From the NCBI RefSeq assembly GCF_030604785.1, contig NZ_JAUVVF010000022.1, positions 1 to 54,325 on the forward strand: a stretch of DNA of 54,325 bases. Direction: 5' to 3'. The translations under genes were made by a program, and so were the position numbers. The notes under the pieces are model-generated. The model had not been told where the DNA came from. It was given only the letters and a program-made list of their open reading frames with translations, and did not search any database. This DNA is from Paracoccus sp. (in: a-proteobacteria) (GTDB lineage Bacteria > Pseudomonadota > Alphaproteobacteria > Rhodobacterales > Rhodobacteraceae). The stretch's first letter is position 1. Each line of letters opens with the position of its first letter. Shown here piece after piece: positions 36,392 to 46,089 of the stretch.

Positions 36392-37480
36392 ATGGCTGGC
36401 CAGATGGTGACCAGTACCCGACCGGAACGGTCGGGGCGTTTCATGCGGGCCCTGGGGGCCGCCTTGGTGGCGCGGCGCAGCCTGCGCTACGAGATCACGT
36501 TCGCCCTGTCGGCCATCGTCATCTCGACCGGCCTGCGCCATGCGCTGAACGACATCCTGCCGCCGGGCTTTCCCTTCCTGACCTTCTTTCCGGCCGTGAT
36601 GCTGACGCTGGTCCTGTCGTCGCTGCGATCTGGTATCGTGGTGGGCGTCGTCTGCGGCCTGATCGCGCTGCATTCGTTCATCGAGCCGGTGGGCCGGCTG
36701 TCGCTTGATGCGGGCTCGGTTCTGGCGCTCGGCTTCTACACGCTCATCATCGCGACCGAGGTCGTGTTCATCACCGCCGCCCGCCGCGCGCTGCTGCAAC
36801 GATTGCGGGCCGAGGCGCGGGCCACCCATCTGGCCCATGCGCGCAGTCTGATGTTCTCCGAGCTGCAGCATCGCATCTCGAACAACCTCTCGACGGTGGC
36901 CGCGCTGCTCAGGCTTCAAAGCCAGCAGATCACCGACGAGACGGCGCGCCATGCCCTGCTGGCGGCGCAATCGCGCATCCGCTCGATCTCGCTGCTGCAA
37001 CGCCGGCTGCACGCGCCCGACATGCAGGATCTGGACGCGGCCGATTACCTGCGCGACGTGCTGGCCGATGTGGTCGAGGTCGCGGGCGCGGGCGATGTGC
37101 AGCTCGAATTCAGTGCCGACAGCCTGCCCCTGCCCCATGACAGCGCCGTGCCTCTGGGGCTGATCGCCAGCGAATTGGTCATGAACGCGATCGAACATGC
37201 GGCGGCGCAGGGCCGCGTGAACCATGTCACCGCGCGGCTCAAGGTGGACGGACCGGCCGGCCAGGGCCGCACCGCCGCGACGCTTGAGATCCGCGACCGC
37301 GGCCCGGGCCTGCCCGACGGCTTCGCGCTGGAACGCTCCGAAAGCCTCGGCCTGATCGTGGCGCGGCAATTCGCGACGGCGCTGAACGGGGAATTGTCAC
37401 TGAAGCGGCACCCGCAAGGCGGCACCGTGGCGCGGCTGGGCTTCGCGGTCGATCCCCCGCAAGGCGGCCTCGCCGCATGA
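36392..37480 (+). CDS. sensor histidine kinase, HisKA_2 type with DUF4118 membrane domain
   Basis: The 362-residue protein has an N-terminal DUF4118-like membrane part (residues 30-135: ILPPGFPFLTFFPAVMLTLV, GIVVGVVCGLIALHSFI). A HisKA_2 dimerisation helix follows, with the phospho-accepting His in FSELQHRISNNLSTVAALLRLQ. The HATPase domain has an N box (GLIASELVMNAIEHAA), a G1 box (EIRDRGPGLPDG) and a late GGTVARLGF. It would autophosphorylate and pass the phosphate to a response regulator, but none is encoded next to it. It lies 106 bases after the TRAP operon and is convergent with nrdF. Confidence 0.88.
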   Translation: MAGQMVTSTRPERSGRFMRALGAALVARRSLRYEITFALSAIVISTGLRHALNDILPPGFPFLTFFPAVMLTLVLSSLRSGIVVGVVCGLIALHSFIEPVGRLSLDAGSVLALGFYTLIIATEVVFITAARRALLQRLRAEARATHLAHARSLMFSELQHRISNNLSTVAALLRLQSQQITDETARHALLAAQSRIRSISLLQRRLHAPDMQDLDAADYLRDVLADVVEVAGAGDVQLEFSADSLPLPHDSAVPLGLIASELVMNAIEHAAAQGRVNHVTARLKVDGPAGQGRTAATLEIRDRGPGLPDGFALERSESLGLIVARQFATALNGELSLKRHPQGGTVARLGFAVDPPQGGLAA

Positions 37481-37483
37481 ACA

Positions 37484-37503
37484 GGGGCGCCCGCAGGCGC
37501 CCC
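37484..37503. terminator. hairpin between the kinase and nrdF (convergent)
   Basis: GGGGCGCC (37484-37491), loop CGCA and GGCGCCCC (37496-37503) start four bases after the kinase stop and end eight bases before the nrdF stop on the other strand. An 8-bp GC stem between convergent genes is a probable bidirectional terminator, though it lacks a long T-run. Confidence 0.65.
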
Positions 37504-37511
37504 GTTCCGTC

Positions 37512-38549
<1,038 letters not shown>

Positions 38550-40673
38550 TCAAAGCGAGCAGCTGACGCAGCCCTGCACCTCGGTCCCCTCCAGCGCGGC
38601 CTGGCGCAGGCGGATGTAGTAGATCGTCTTGATCCCCGATTTCCACGCCTTGATCTGCGCGCGGTTGATGTCGCGGGTCGTGGCCTCGGCCGGGAAGAAC
38701 AGCGTCAGGGACAGGCCCTGATCCACATGCTCGGTCGCGGCCGCATAGACATCGATGATCGCGTCCGGCCCGATCTCGTAGGCGTCGCGGTAATATTCCA
38801 GGTTCTCGTTCGACATGAAGGGCGCGGGGTAATAGACGCGGCCGATCTTGCCCTCCTTCCGGATCTCGATCTTCGAGACGATCGGATGGATCGAGCTGGT
38901 CGAGTTGTTGATGTAGCTGATCGAGCCCGTAGGCGGCACCGCCTGAAGGTTTCGGTTGTAAAGCCCGTCCTTCATCACCGCCTCGCGCAGAGCCGCCCAA
39001 TCCTCACGGGTCGGCAGCGTGATCCCCTCGAACAGCCGCGCGACCTCGGGCCGCTCGGGCAGCCAGTCGCGGGTCACATATTTCTCGAAGAACGTCCCGT
39101 CGGCATAGCGCGACTTGTCGAAATCCTTGAAGGTCGTCCCCTTCTCGCGCGCCAGCGCGTTCGAGGCGCGGATCGCGTGATAGGTGATCGCCGCGAAATA
39201 GACGCTGGTGAACTCGACCGCCTCGGGACTGTCGTAATGGATCCGCTCGCGTGCCAGGAAGCCGTGCAGGTTCATCTGGCCCAGACCCACGGCATGAGCC
39301 TCGTCATTGCCGCGCCGGATCGAGGGCACCGCGTCGATGGCCGACATCTCCGAGACCGCCGTCAGCGCCCGGATCGCCGTTTCGACCGTCGCGCCGAAAT
39401 CCGGCCCGTCCATCGTCTGCGCGATGTTCAGGCTGCCCAGGTTGCACGAGATGTCCGTGCCCATCTTGGCATAGCCCAGATCCTCGTTGAACTCGGACGC
39501 CTCGGCGACCTGCAGGATTTCGCTGCACAGGTTCGACATGGTGATGCGCCCCGCAATGGGGTTGGCGCGGTTCACCGTGTCCTCGAACATGATGTAGGGA
39601 TAGCCCGATTCGAACTGGATCTCGGCCAGCGTCTGGAAGAACGCCCGCGCGTTGATCTTCTTCTTCTTGATGCGCTTGTCCTCGACCATCTCATGATATT
39701 TCTCGCTGACCGAGATTTCCGAGAAGGGCACGCCATAGACCTTCTGCACGTCGTGCGGCGAGAAGAGGTACATGTCCTCGTTCCGCTTCGCCAGCTCGAA
39801 GGTCACGTCGGGGATCACCACGCCAAGCGACAGCGTCTTGATGCGGATCTTCTCGTCCGCGTTCTCGCGCTTTGTGTCGAGGAAGCGCAGGATGTCCGGG
39901 TGGTGGGCGTTGAGATAAACGGCCCCTGCCCCCTGCCGCGCGCCCAGCTGGTTCGCGTAGCTGAAGCTATCCTCCAGCAGCTTCATCACCGGGATGACGC
40001 CCGAGGACTGGTTCTCGATCCCCTTGATCGGCGCGCCGGCCTCGCGGATGTTGGTGAGCATCAGCGCGACGCCGCCGCCGCGCTTCGACAGTTGCAGCGA
40101 GGAATTGATGGCGCGGCCGATGGACTCCATGTTGTCCTCGATCCGCAGGAGGAAACAGGAAATCAGCTCGCCGCGGGACTTCTTGCCGGCGTTCAGGAAG
40201 GTCGGCGTGGCGGGCTGGAAACGGCCCGACAGCATCTCTTCCATGAAGGACATTGCCAGCGCCTGATCGCCACGCGCCAGCGTCAGCGCGACCATGACCA
40301 CGCGGTCCTCATAGCGCTCCAGATAGCGCTGCCCGTCGCGGGTCTTCAGCGTGTAGCTGGTGTAATACTTGAACGCGCCGAGGAAGGTGGGAAAGCGAAA
40401 CTTGCGCTTGAAGGCGGCGGCCCAGATCGCGTGCAGGAACTCGCGCGGATACTGCGCCAGCACCTCGGCCTCGTAATAGCCCTCGTCCACCAGGTAATCG
40501 AGCTTCTCGTCCAGCGAGTGGAAGAAGACCGTGTTCTGGTTGACGTGCTGCAGGAAATACTGCCGCGCGGCCATGCGGTCCGCGTCGAAGCGGATTTTCC
40601 CCTCGCCGTCATAGAGGTTCAGCATCGCGTTCAGCGCGTGGTAGTCGAGGTCGGGCTTCACGGCGTCAAGCAT
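38550..40673 (-). CDS. nrdE: class Ib ribonucleotide reductase, large (catalytic) subunit
   Basis: The 707-residue ten-stranded barrel enzyme reduces ribonucleoside diphosphates. It starts [19 protein letters not shown]. Conserved blocks are [23 protein letters not shown] (an active-site Cys in SCFLL), [18 protein letters not shown], and [14 protein letters not shown] (thiyl-radical Cys in NLCSEI). Near the end come [19 protein letters not shown] and the C-terminal redox pair GCVSCSL, which takes electrons from NrdH. The short N-terminus lacks an ATP cone, as usual in class Ib. ATG 40673 lies inside the end of nrdI (16-base overlap). Confidence 0.96.
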   Translation of the reverse strand: MLDAVKPDLDYHALNAMLNLYDGEGKIRFDADRMAARQYFLQHVNQNTVFFHSLDEKLDYLVDEGYYEAEVLAQYPREFLHAIWAAAFKRKFRFPTFLGAFKYYTSYTLKTRDGQRYLERYEDRVVMVALTLARGDQALAMSFMEEMLSGRFQPATPTFLNAGKKSRGELISCFLLRIEDNMESIGRAINSSLQLSKRGGGVALMLTNIREAGAPIKGIENQSSGVIPVMKLLEDSFSYANQLGARQGAGAVYLNAHHPDILRFLDTKRENADEKIRIKTLSLGVVIPDVTFELAKRNEDMYLFSPHDVQKVYGVPFSEISVSEKYHEMVEDKRIKKKKINARAFFQTLAEIQFESGYPYIMFEDTVNRANPIAGRITMSNLCSEILQVAEASEFNEDLGYAKMGTDISCNLGSLNIAQTMDGPDFGATVETAIRALTAVSEMSAIDAVPSIRRGNDEAHAVGLGQMNLHGFLARERIHYDSPEAVEFTSVYFAAITYHAIRASNALAREKGTTFKDFDKSRYADGTFFEKYVTRDWLPERPEVARLFEGITLPTREDWAALREAVMKDGLYNRNLQAVPPTGSISYINNSTSSIHPIVSKIEIRKEGKIGRVYYPAPFMSNENLEYYRDAYEIGPDAIIDVYAAATEHVDQGLSLTLFFPAEATTRDINRAQIKAWKSGIKTIYYIRLRQAALEGTEVQGCVSCSL

Positions 40674-41071
40674 GGCTCTCTCCAGAACAGGGTCAGCCCG
40701 TCGCGGATGCGGGCGATATCGGTTTCCGTCCCTGCCAGCTCGAACGTGGCCAGCACCGGGACGCGGCATTTCTCGGCGATGATCCGGGCCGACAGGGCAT
40801 AGGTCGGCCCGAAATTGCGGTTTCCGCCGCCGATCACCCCACGGATCAGGGCGCGGCGGGCGGGGTCGTTCAGAAAGCGGATCACCTGCTTGGGGACCGC
40901 GCCCGCCCCGGTGCCATCGGCATAGGTCGGGCAGATCAGCACGTAGGGCGCCGTGGGGGCGGGCATGGGCTCGGCCTCGCGGATGGGGATGCGCGCGGCA
41001 GGCAGACCAAGCGCCTGCACGAACCGCGCGGTGTTCCCCGAGCTCGACGAGAAATAGACCAGCCCCGCCAT
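40658..41071 (-). CDS. nrdI: NrdI flavodoxin-like protein
   Basis: The 137-residue FMN protein supplies oxidant for building the Mn cofactor in NrdF. Signs are [20 protein letters not shown] (phosphate-binding loop), [20 protein letters not shown], and [24 protein letters not shown] 41071 is used because the upstream open frame (to 41122) lies inside nrdH and has no family match. It lies eight bases after nrdH and overlaps nrdE. Confidence 0.94.
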   Translation of the reverse strand: MAGLVYFSSSSGNTARFVQALGLPAARIPIREAEPMPAPTAPYVLICPTYADGTGAGAVPKQVIRFLNDPARRALIRGVIGGGNRNFGPTYALSARIIAEKCRVPVLATFELAGTETDIARIRDGLTLFWREPCLTP

Positions 41072-41079
41072 CGCCCCGG

Positions 41080-41301
41080 TCAGGCCAGGGCGCTGATCAT
41101 GTCGGGGCGAAAGCCCGCCCAATGCGCCTCGCCCGCGATGACGACCGGGGCCTGCCGATAGCCAAGCTCGGTCACGCGGGCCATGGCCTCGTCGTCCTGG
41201 GTCAGGTCGATCACGTCATAGTCAAGGCCGCGGGCATCCAGCGCACGGGTCGTGGCGGTGCACTGCACGCAGGCGGGTTTGCTGTAAACGATGATGGTCA
41301 T
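41080..41301 (-). CDS. nrdH: glutaredoxin-like electron donor NrdH
   Basis: The 73-residue thioredoxin-fold protein has the redox motif C11-V-Q-C14, the NrdH form of C-x-x-C. The conserved C-terminal block [12 protein letters not shown] is typical of NrdH, reduced by thioredoxin reductase. It gives electrons to the C-terminal Cys pair of NrdE. It is the first gene of the nrdHIEF operon, read on the minus strand. Confidence 0.95.
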   Translation of the reverse strand: MTIIVYSKPACVQCTATTRALDARGLDYDVIDLTQDDEAMARVTELGYRQAPVVIAGEAHWAGFRPDMISALA

Positions 41302-41851
41302 GCCCTGCTCGCTTTCCTGTCAGAGGCGCGGGGCTAGGGCTGCCGCCCCCGGACCCGCCGCCCGGTCCTTGTGATGTCTTGCCATCGCCCCCCGGACGGC
41401 CCGGCCGCGACGGTGACCAAAACCCCCTGAAAAAGGACGTTTCGACGGGAAGAACCCGTTCTACCGGAGCGTGAGCCGTGGATGCGATGCCACATCATAT
41501 AGACCGCAGCGTTAATCGGGTGTCAATATCTGGTATGGTCTGCTGGGTCATTTCGTGGATGCCCGAACACGGGAGCAACCCGGCGGGCCGCCCGTCTAGC
41601 CTGAATATTCCGGGCTTTCCAGAGCGTCGCGGGCGAATTCACGGTCGCCCGGCCAATTCGCCGCATCCGCCCCCAAGCCGCCGCCAAGCACGAATCGTGA
41701 TCGCCCTGGCGCGGCGGGAATTGCCCGGAAAGCGGGCATCGCGCCGCCCCCTGCCGCAGATGCGGGCATAAACGCCCGGACGCTCCGCTTCCGCCTGCCG
41801 GATGGGCTGATCCACCTGCCGTCCGCGCGGCCTCGCGCTTAGACGGAAGGT
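41302..41851. promoter_or_regulatory. 550-base divergent control region, nrdH / nasT
   Basis: No convincing gene is seen here; the open frame at 41478-41771 has no ribosome site or recognisable family. Near 41491-41536 two AT-rich blocks, CACATCATATAGACC and TGTCAATATCTGGTAT, each centre on ATAT about 29 bases apart. They loosely resemble the paired NrdR boxes found before ribonucleotide reductase operons, but match the consensus poorly. A short dyad CACGA-A-TCGTG lies at 41689-41699, on the nasT side. The nasT ribosome site is GGAAGG, just before the ATG at 41852. Confidence 0.4.
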
Positions 41852-42433
41852 ATGCCGAAGCTCTCCATCATCGTGGTCGAACGCGACCGGGAACGCGCCC
41901 TGCGGATCGTCGACGGTCTGGGCGGAGCCGAGGGGCACGAGATCGCCGTCATCTCGGAAGAGACCGGCCTTGCGCGGCGGATCACCGAACTCAAGCCCGA
42001 CATCGTGCTGATCGACATCGCCAACCCCTCGCGCGACGTGCTCGAGGAACTGGCCTTCGCCTCGGGGCCGATGGACCGGCCGGTGGCGATGTTCGTGGAC
42101 CGCTCGGACGAGCAGATGACCCGAGCGGCGATCGAGGCGGGCGTTTCGGCCTATGTCGTCGACGGGCTGCAACCCGATCGGATCAAGCCGATCCTCGACG
42201 CCGCAATCGCGCGCTTCCACATGTTCCACAAGATGCGGACCGAACTGGCCGCGACCCGCGCCGCGCTGGAGGAGCGCAAGATCATCGACCGCGCCAAGGC
42301 CATCCTGATGAAGGCACGTGGCATCGACGAGGAAGCGGCCTATGCCCTTCTGCGCAAGACGGCGATGGACCAAGGCCGCCGCGTCGCCGACATCGCGCAG
42401 CAGCTGGTCATGGCGGCGGGGCTTCTGACATGA
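41852..42433 (+). CDS. nasT: NasT, ANTAR-domain antitermination regulator of nitrate assimilation
   Basis: The 193-residue protein has an N-terminal receiver-like domain (residues 3-120, with PDIVLIDIANPSRDVLEEL holding the Asp). A C-terminal ANTAR RNA-binding domain follows (ALEERKIIDRAKAILMKARG, EEAAYALLRKTAMDQGRRV), with conserved Ala and Arg/Lys residues. NasT binds a two-hairpin RNA in the nas leader and prevents termination unless it is held by NasS. The expected leader RNA is found at 43719-43829. Its stop overlaps the nasS start (ATGA), consistent with the pair working as a complex. Confidence 0.95.
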   Translation: MPKLSIIVVERDRERALRIVDGLGGAEGHEIAVISEETGLARRITELKPDIVLIDIANPSRDVLEELAFASGPMDRPVAMFVDRSDEQMTRAAIEAGVSAYVVDGLQPDRIKPILDAAIARFHMFHKMRTELAATRAALEERKIIDRAKAILMKARGIDEEAAYALLRKTAMDQGRRVADIAQQLVMAAGLLT

Positions 42434-43605
42434 GCGCGACGACCTTGCGCCTGGGCTATGTGCCGCTGATCGATGCGGCCCCCCTGATCATCGGTGCCGA
42501 GATCGGCTTTGCCGCCGAAGAGGGGCTGGAATTCGACCTGATCCGCCTGCGCTCCTGGGCGCAGAGCCGCGACATGCTGGGCACGGGCGGGATCGATGCC
42601 GCGCATATGCTGGTGCCGCTGCCCATCGCGCAGGCGCTTGGCCTTGGGCCGGACTACCCGGCCTTCGATCTGGCGATGTTCATCAGCCAGGGCGGGCAGG
42701 CCATCGCGGTCAACGCAGCGCTCGCCGAGCGGCTGCGGGGCATCGGCCACGGCTTCGGCTTCGGCGATGCGCAGGAAGCGCGGGACGCACTCGCGCAGGT
42801 GGCGGGGCCGTCGCTGCGGGTTGGCGTCCCCTTCACTTTCTCGACCCAGGCGCATCTGGTCCGGCACTGGCTGAAGGGGTCGGTGCTCGAGCCGCGCCTG
42901 TCGATCCACACCGTCCCGCCGCCGATGATGGCTGACGCGCTGGCTTCGGGCGAGGTCGACGCCTTCTGCGTGGGCGAGCCCTGGGCCTCCTACGCCGTCG
43001 AGACGGCGGCGGGGGCGTTGCTGCTGGCCGGGCGTGCGATCTGGAACGCGCCGCCGGAAAAGGGGCTGGTCCTGACCCGGGCCTTCACCGAAGGCGAGCC
43101 CGAACTGACCGGCGCGCTGATGCGGGCCGTCTGGCGCGCCTGCCGCTGGCTCGACATCCCCGAGAACCGCGGCACCGCGGTCGAGATCCTGTCGAGGCCC
43201 GACTACCTGAACCTCTCGCCGGAACTCAGCGAGCGGGGTCTTCTGGGCCGCCTCCATGTCACCCCGCAGGGCGAGGTCCGGCATTTCCCCGACTTCATCC
43301 GCTTCCACGCGGGCGGGGCGAATTTCCCTTGGCGCAGCACGGCGGCGCTGCTGGCGCGGGGGATCGCCGAGGCCCATCACCTTGACCCGCAAGCGGCGAT
43401 GGAGGCGGCTGGCGCCTGCTTCCGCACCGACCTTTACCGGCGGCACCTCAGGGCGGCGGGGGCGGACATGCCCGGCGCCTCGGCGCGGATCGAGGGGGCG
43501 ATGACCCATCCCACCCCCGTCGCCAGCGAGAAGGGGCAGATGATTCTGGGCCCCGATGCCTTCTTCGACGGCGAAACCTTCGACCCGCCGATCTATTCGC
43601 GCTGA
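42430..43605 (+). CDS. nasS: NasS, nitrate/nitrite sensor (NrtA-like, cytoplasmic)
   Basis: The 391-residue protein is related to nitrate-binding proteins: LRLGYVPLIDAAPLIIGAEIG at the start, GIDAAHMLVPLPIAQALG, and VDAFCVGEPWASYAVETAAG. It has no signal peptide and starts directly with the fold, so it stays in the cytoplasm. That separates NasS from the transporter binding protein encoded next (43882), with which it shares its layout. It binds NasT when nitrate is absent and lets it go when nitrate binds. Confidence 0.93.
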   Translation: MSATTLRLGYVPLIDAAPLIIGAEIGFAAEEGLEFDLIRLRSWAQSRDMLGTGGIDAAHMLVPLPIAQALGLGPDYPAFDLAMFISQGGQAIAVNAALAERLRGIGHGFGFGDAQEARDALAQVAGPSLRVGVPFTFSTQAHLVRHWLKGSVLEPRLSIHTVPPPMMADALASGEVDAFCVGEPWASYAVETAAGALLLAGRAIWNAPPEKGLVLTRAFTEGEPELTGALMRAVWRACRWLDIPENRGTAVEILSRPDYLNLSPELSERGLLGRLHVTPQGEVRHFPDFIRFHAGGANFPWRSTAALLARGIAEAHHLDPQAAMEAAGACFRTDLYRRHLRAAGADMPGASARIEGAMTHPTPVASEKGQMILGPDAFFDGETFDPPIYSR

Positions 43606-43629
43606 TTTCGCAGGCAGTCGCGCTGCGCT

Positions 43630-43654
43630 TGGCGGCACTTGGCGAAAGCCGCCA
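43630..43654 (+). other. first hairpin of the nitrate operon leader
   Basis: TGGCGGC (43630-43636) pairs with GCCGCCA (43648-43654) around an 11-base loop, 25 bases after the nasS stop. It has no T-run. It could end part of the nasTS transcript or be the 5' part of the leader RNA. Confidence 0.5.
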
Positions 43655-43718
43655 GAAATCCACGGCCCCTTTCTTGACCGATTCGCCCCCGATGCGCCAA
43701 GGTCAGAACAAGGCCACA

Positions 43719-43761
43719 GGGCAACGGCGCCCCGGCCACCGATCTTCCGCAAGGCTGCGGA
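43719..43761 (+). promoter_or_regulatory. ANTAR (NasT) target RNA: two hexaloop hairpins
   Basis: Hairpin P1: GGGC, loop AACGGC, GCCC (43719-43732). Hairpin P2: TCCGC, loop AAGGCT, GCGGA (43746-43761). Both loops are six bases with A at position 1 and G at position 4, the conserved pattern of ANTAR-binding RNA hairpins. The linker is 13 bases. A terminator follows 21 bases later, and NasT is encoded just upstream. The match in loop length, key bases, order and context is strong. Confidence 0.82.
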
Positions 43762-43782
43762 CCCCCTTTCTCCGGCAACGAC

Positions 43783-43829
43783 GCCACCACGCTTGTCCCG
43801 ATGACGGGTCACGCGCCGGTGGCTTTTTT
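43783..43829 (+). terminator. intrinsic terminator in the nitrate operon leader
   Basis: GCCACC (43783-43788) pairs with GGTGGC (43818-43823). A further CGC/GCG and an inner CCCG/CGGG stem lie within, and TTTTTT (43824-43829) follows directly. It is 52 bases before the nrtA start. It would stop transcription unless NasT is bound to the hairpins upstream. Confidence 0.85.
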
Positions 43830-43881
43830 CCATTGCCGTCCCGCCATTCCCGGCCCCCTGGGCCACGCAAAGGATCGCCAG

Positions 43882-45174
43882 ATGAGCCTGATCACGCCGA
43901 CCCGCCGCAGCTTCCTGAAATCCGCCGCCTCGGTCGCGGCCACCGCCGCTGCCGCGCGGCTTGCCTTGCCGGGCGGAGCCTGGGCCGCCACGCCCGCGCT
44001 GGAAACCACCGGCGCCACGCTCGGCTATATCGCGCTGACCGACAGCGCGCCCCTGATCATCGCGCTGGAAAAGGGCTTCTACGAAAAGCACGGCCTGACC
44101 GACATGCGGATCGAGAAGCAGGCCAGCTGGGGCGCCACGCGCGACAACATGGCGCTCGGCTCCTCGGGCGGGGGCATCGACGGCGGGCACATCCTGCGCC
44201 CGAAGGTGCACCTTTACTCCACCGGCACGGTCACGCAGAACAACCAGCCGCTGCCGATGTACAACCTTCTGTCCCTGAACGAGCAGTGCCAGGGCATCTC
44301 GGTCACCCAGGCCTATGCCGACAGCGGCGTCGGCCTGAATAGCGCCCCCCTGAAGGAGATCTGGGCCGCCCGCCGCGCCGCCGGGCAGGAGATCCCCGTC
44401 GCCATGACCTTCCCCGGCGGCACCCATGACCTGTGGATGCGCTACTGGCTGGCCGCGGGCGGGATCGATCCCACGACCGAGTGCGACCTGATCGTCGTCC
44501 CGCCCCCGCAGATGGTCGCCAACATGAAGGTCGGCAACATGGAGGCCTTCTGCGTCGGCGAGCCGTGGAACGAGCAGCTGGTGAACCAGGGCATCGGCTT
44601 CACCGCCTGCACCACCGGCGAGATCTGGGCGAACCACCCCGAGAAGATCCTCGGCATGCGCGCCGATTGGGTGGACGCGAACCCCAACGCCGCCCGCGCC
44701 ATCCTGATGGCCGTGATGGAGGCGCAGATGTGGTGCGAGGAGGCCGCCAACAAGGACGAGATGGCCGAGATCCTGTCCAAGCGCCAATGGTACAACGTCC
44801 CCGTCGCCGACATCGCCGCCCGCATCAAGGGCGAGATCAACTACGGCAACGGCCGCGAGGAGAGCCGCCCCGATCTGGCGATGCGCTTCTGGGGCGAGAA
44901 CGGCAGCGCCTCTTTCCCGTGGAAGTCGCTGGACAGCTGGTTCATCACCGAGAACAAGCGGTGGGGCTACCTGCCGGGCGATCTGGACACGGCCGCGCTG
45001 GTCGATCAGACCAACCGCTCGGACCTCTGGCTCGAGGCGGCCGCCGCGCTCGGCCTCGAGACCGGCGACAAGGGCGACAGCCGCGGGACCGAGACCTTCT
45101 TCGACGGCACCACCTTCGATCCCGCGGATGCGGACGGCTATCTCGCCGCCCAGTCCATCAAGGCCATGGTCTGA
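43882..45174 (+). CDS. nrtA: nitrate ABC transporter, substrate-binding protein
   Basis: The 430-residue protein has a twin-arginine signal (TRRSFLKSAASVAATAAAA, cleavage near GAWA-ATP). The mature part is the NrtA/CmpA fold: GATLGYIALTDSAPLIIALEK, GGIDGGHILRPKVHLYSTG-type region, PGGTHDLWMRYWLAAGGIDP, VGNMEAFCVGEPWNEQLVNQG. It captures nitrate (or nitrite) in the periplasm. ATG 43882 gives the RR motif near the start; the frame is open further upstream to 43801 but crosses the terminator. AAAGGAT lies before ATG. Confidence 0.93.
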   Translation: MSLITPTRRSFLKSAASVAATAAAARLALPGGAWAATPALETTGATLGYIALTDSAPLIIALEKGFYEKHGLTDMRIEKQASWGATRDNMALGSSGGGIDGGHILRPKVHLYSTGTVTQNNQPLPMYNLLSLNEQCQGISVTQAYADSGVGLNSAPLKEIWAARRAAGQEIPVAMTFPGGTHDLWMRYWLAAGGIDPTTECDLIVVPPPQMVANMKVGNMEAFCVGEPWNEQLVNQGIGFTACTTGEIWANHPEKILGMRADWVDANPNAARAILMAVMEAQMWCEEAANKDEMAEILSKRQWYNVPVADIAARIKGEINYGNGREESRPDLAMRFWGENGSASFPWKSLDSWFITENKRWGYLPGDLDTAALVDQTNRSDLWLEAAAALGLETGDKGDSRGTETFFDGTTFDPADADGYLAAQSIKAMV

Positions 45175-45184
45175 GGAGGCAGGA

Positions 45185-46078
45185 ATGACCGTCACCGCCC
45201 TCAAGCGCCCCGCCGCCGCCGCCGCCGCCCCGCGGCCCGCGGCCACCGTCCACGCGATCCCCCGCCCGCGCAGCGCCGCCTCTGCCCGCGCCGCCCGGCT
45301 CGGCCGCGCCGCCGCCGCCAACGTCCTGCCGCCCGTGCTGGTCGTCGCCGCGCTCCTCGGCCTCTGGCAGCTCCTGCTGGCCGGGGGCGGTGCCGCCTTG
45401 CCCTCGCCGATCGAGATCTGGCAACAATCCGGGGACCTGATCCTGGAGCCCTTCTACGTCGCCGGCACCCAGGATATTGGCCTCGGCTGGCGCGTCCTGA
45501 CCTCGCTGGAACGTGTCGGCATCGGCTTCGGCCTCGCTGCCTTTGTCGGCATCGCGGTCGGCGCGGTGATCGGCCAGTCCGCCTGGCTAATGCGGGGCGT
45601 CGATCCGCTGTTCCAGGTGCTGCGGACCGTGCCGCCGCTGGCTTGGCTGCCGATCAGCCTTGCCGCCTTCATGGACAGCCGACCCTCGGCCATCTTCGTG
45701 ATCTTCATCACCGCGATCTGGCCCGTCATCATCAACACCGCCGCCGGCGTGCGCGCCATCCCGCAGGACTACCGCAATGTCGCTGCCGTCCTGCGCCTCA
45801 GCCCGCTCGAGTTCTTCTGGAAGATCATGGTCCCGGCCGCCGCCCCCTACATCTTCTCGGGGCTGCGCATCGGCGTCGGCCTCGCCTGGCTGGCCATCGT
45901 CGCGGCCGAGATGCTGACCGGCGGCGTGGGCATCGGCTTCTTCATCTGGGACGCGTGGAACAGCTCCATGCTGACCGACATCTTCGTCGCGCTGCTCTAC
46001 ATCGGCGCCACCGGCTTCGCGCTCGACCGCCTGGTCGCCTTCATCGGCACCAAGGTCAGCCGCGGCACCACGGTCTGA
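45185..46078 (+). CDS. nrtB: nitrate ABC transporter, permease
   Basis: The 297-residue protein has an Ala/Pro/Arg-rich N-terminal tail (about 40 residues), then about six helices: VLPPVLVVAALLGLWQLLLAGG, FGLAAFVGIAVGAVIGQS, and a late GLAWLAIVAAEMLTGGVGIG. The EAA-like loop is GVRAIPQDYRNVAAVLRLSPLEFFWKI, which contacts the ATPase. This is the NrtB/SsuC family layout. GAGGAGGCAGG precedes ATG 45185. It lies 10 bases after nrtA. Confidence 0.93.
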   Translation: MTVTALKRPAAAAAAPRPAATVHAIPRPRSAASARAARLGRAAAANVLPPVLVVAALLGLWQLLLAGGGAALPSPIEIWQQSGDLILEPFYVAGTQDIGLGWRVLTSLERVGIGFGLAAFVGIAVGAVIGQSAWLMRGVDPLFQVLRTVPPLAWLPISLAAFMDSRPSAIFVIFITAIWPVIINTAAGVRAIPQDYRNVAAVLRLSPLEFFWKIMVPAAAPYIFSGLRIGVGLAWLAIVAAEMLTGGVGIGFFIWDAWNSSMLTDIFVALLYIGATGFALDRLVAFIGTKVSRGTTV

Positions 46079-46089
46079 GGAGAAACACC

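Noticed and set aside
41695..41725. Possible sigma-54 promoter (TGGCGCG ... TTGCCC) before nasT
   Set aside because: The spacing between the GG and GC elements is 13 (or 8) bases instead of 10.
41478..41771. 97-codon open frame between nrdH and nasT
   Set aside because: It has no ribosome site and no family resemblance, and it covers the likely divergent control region.
42340..45321. 993-codon open frame on the minus strand
   Set aside because: It lies opposite nasT, nasS and nrtA, which have clear families and ribosome sites. Long antisense frames are expected at this G+C content, and the product has no recognisable domain.
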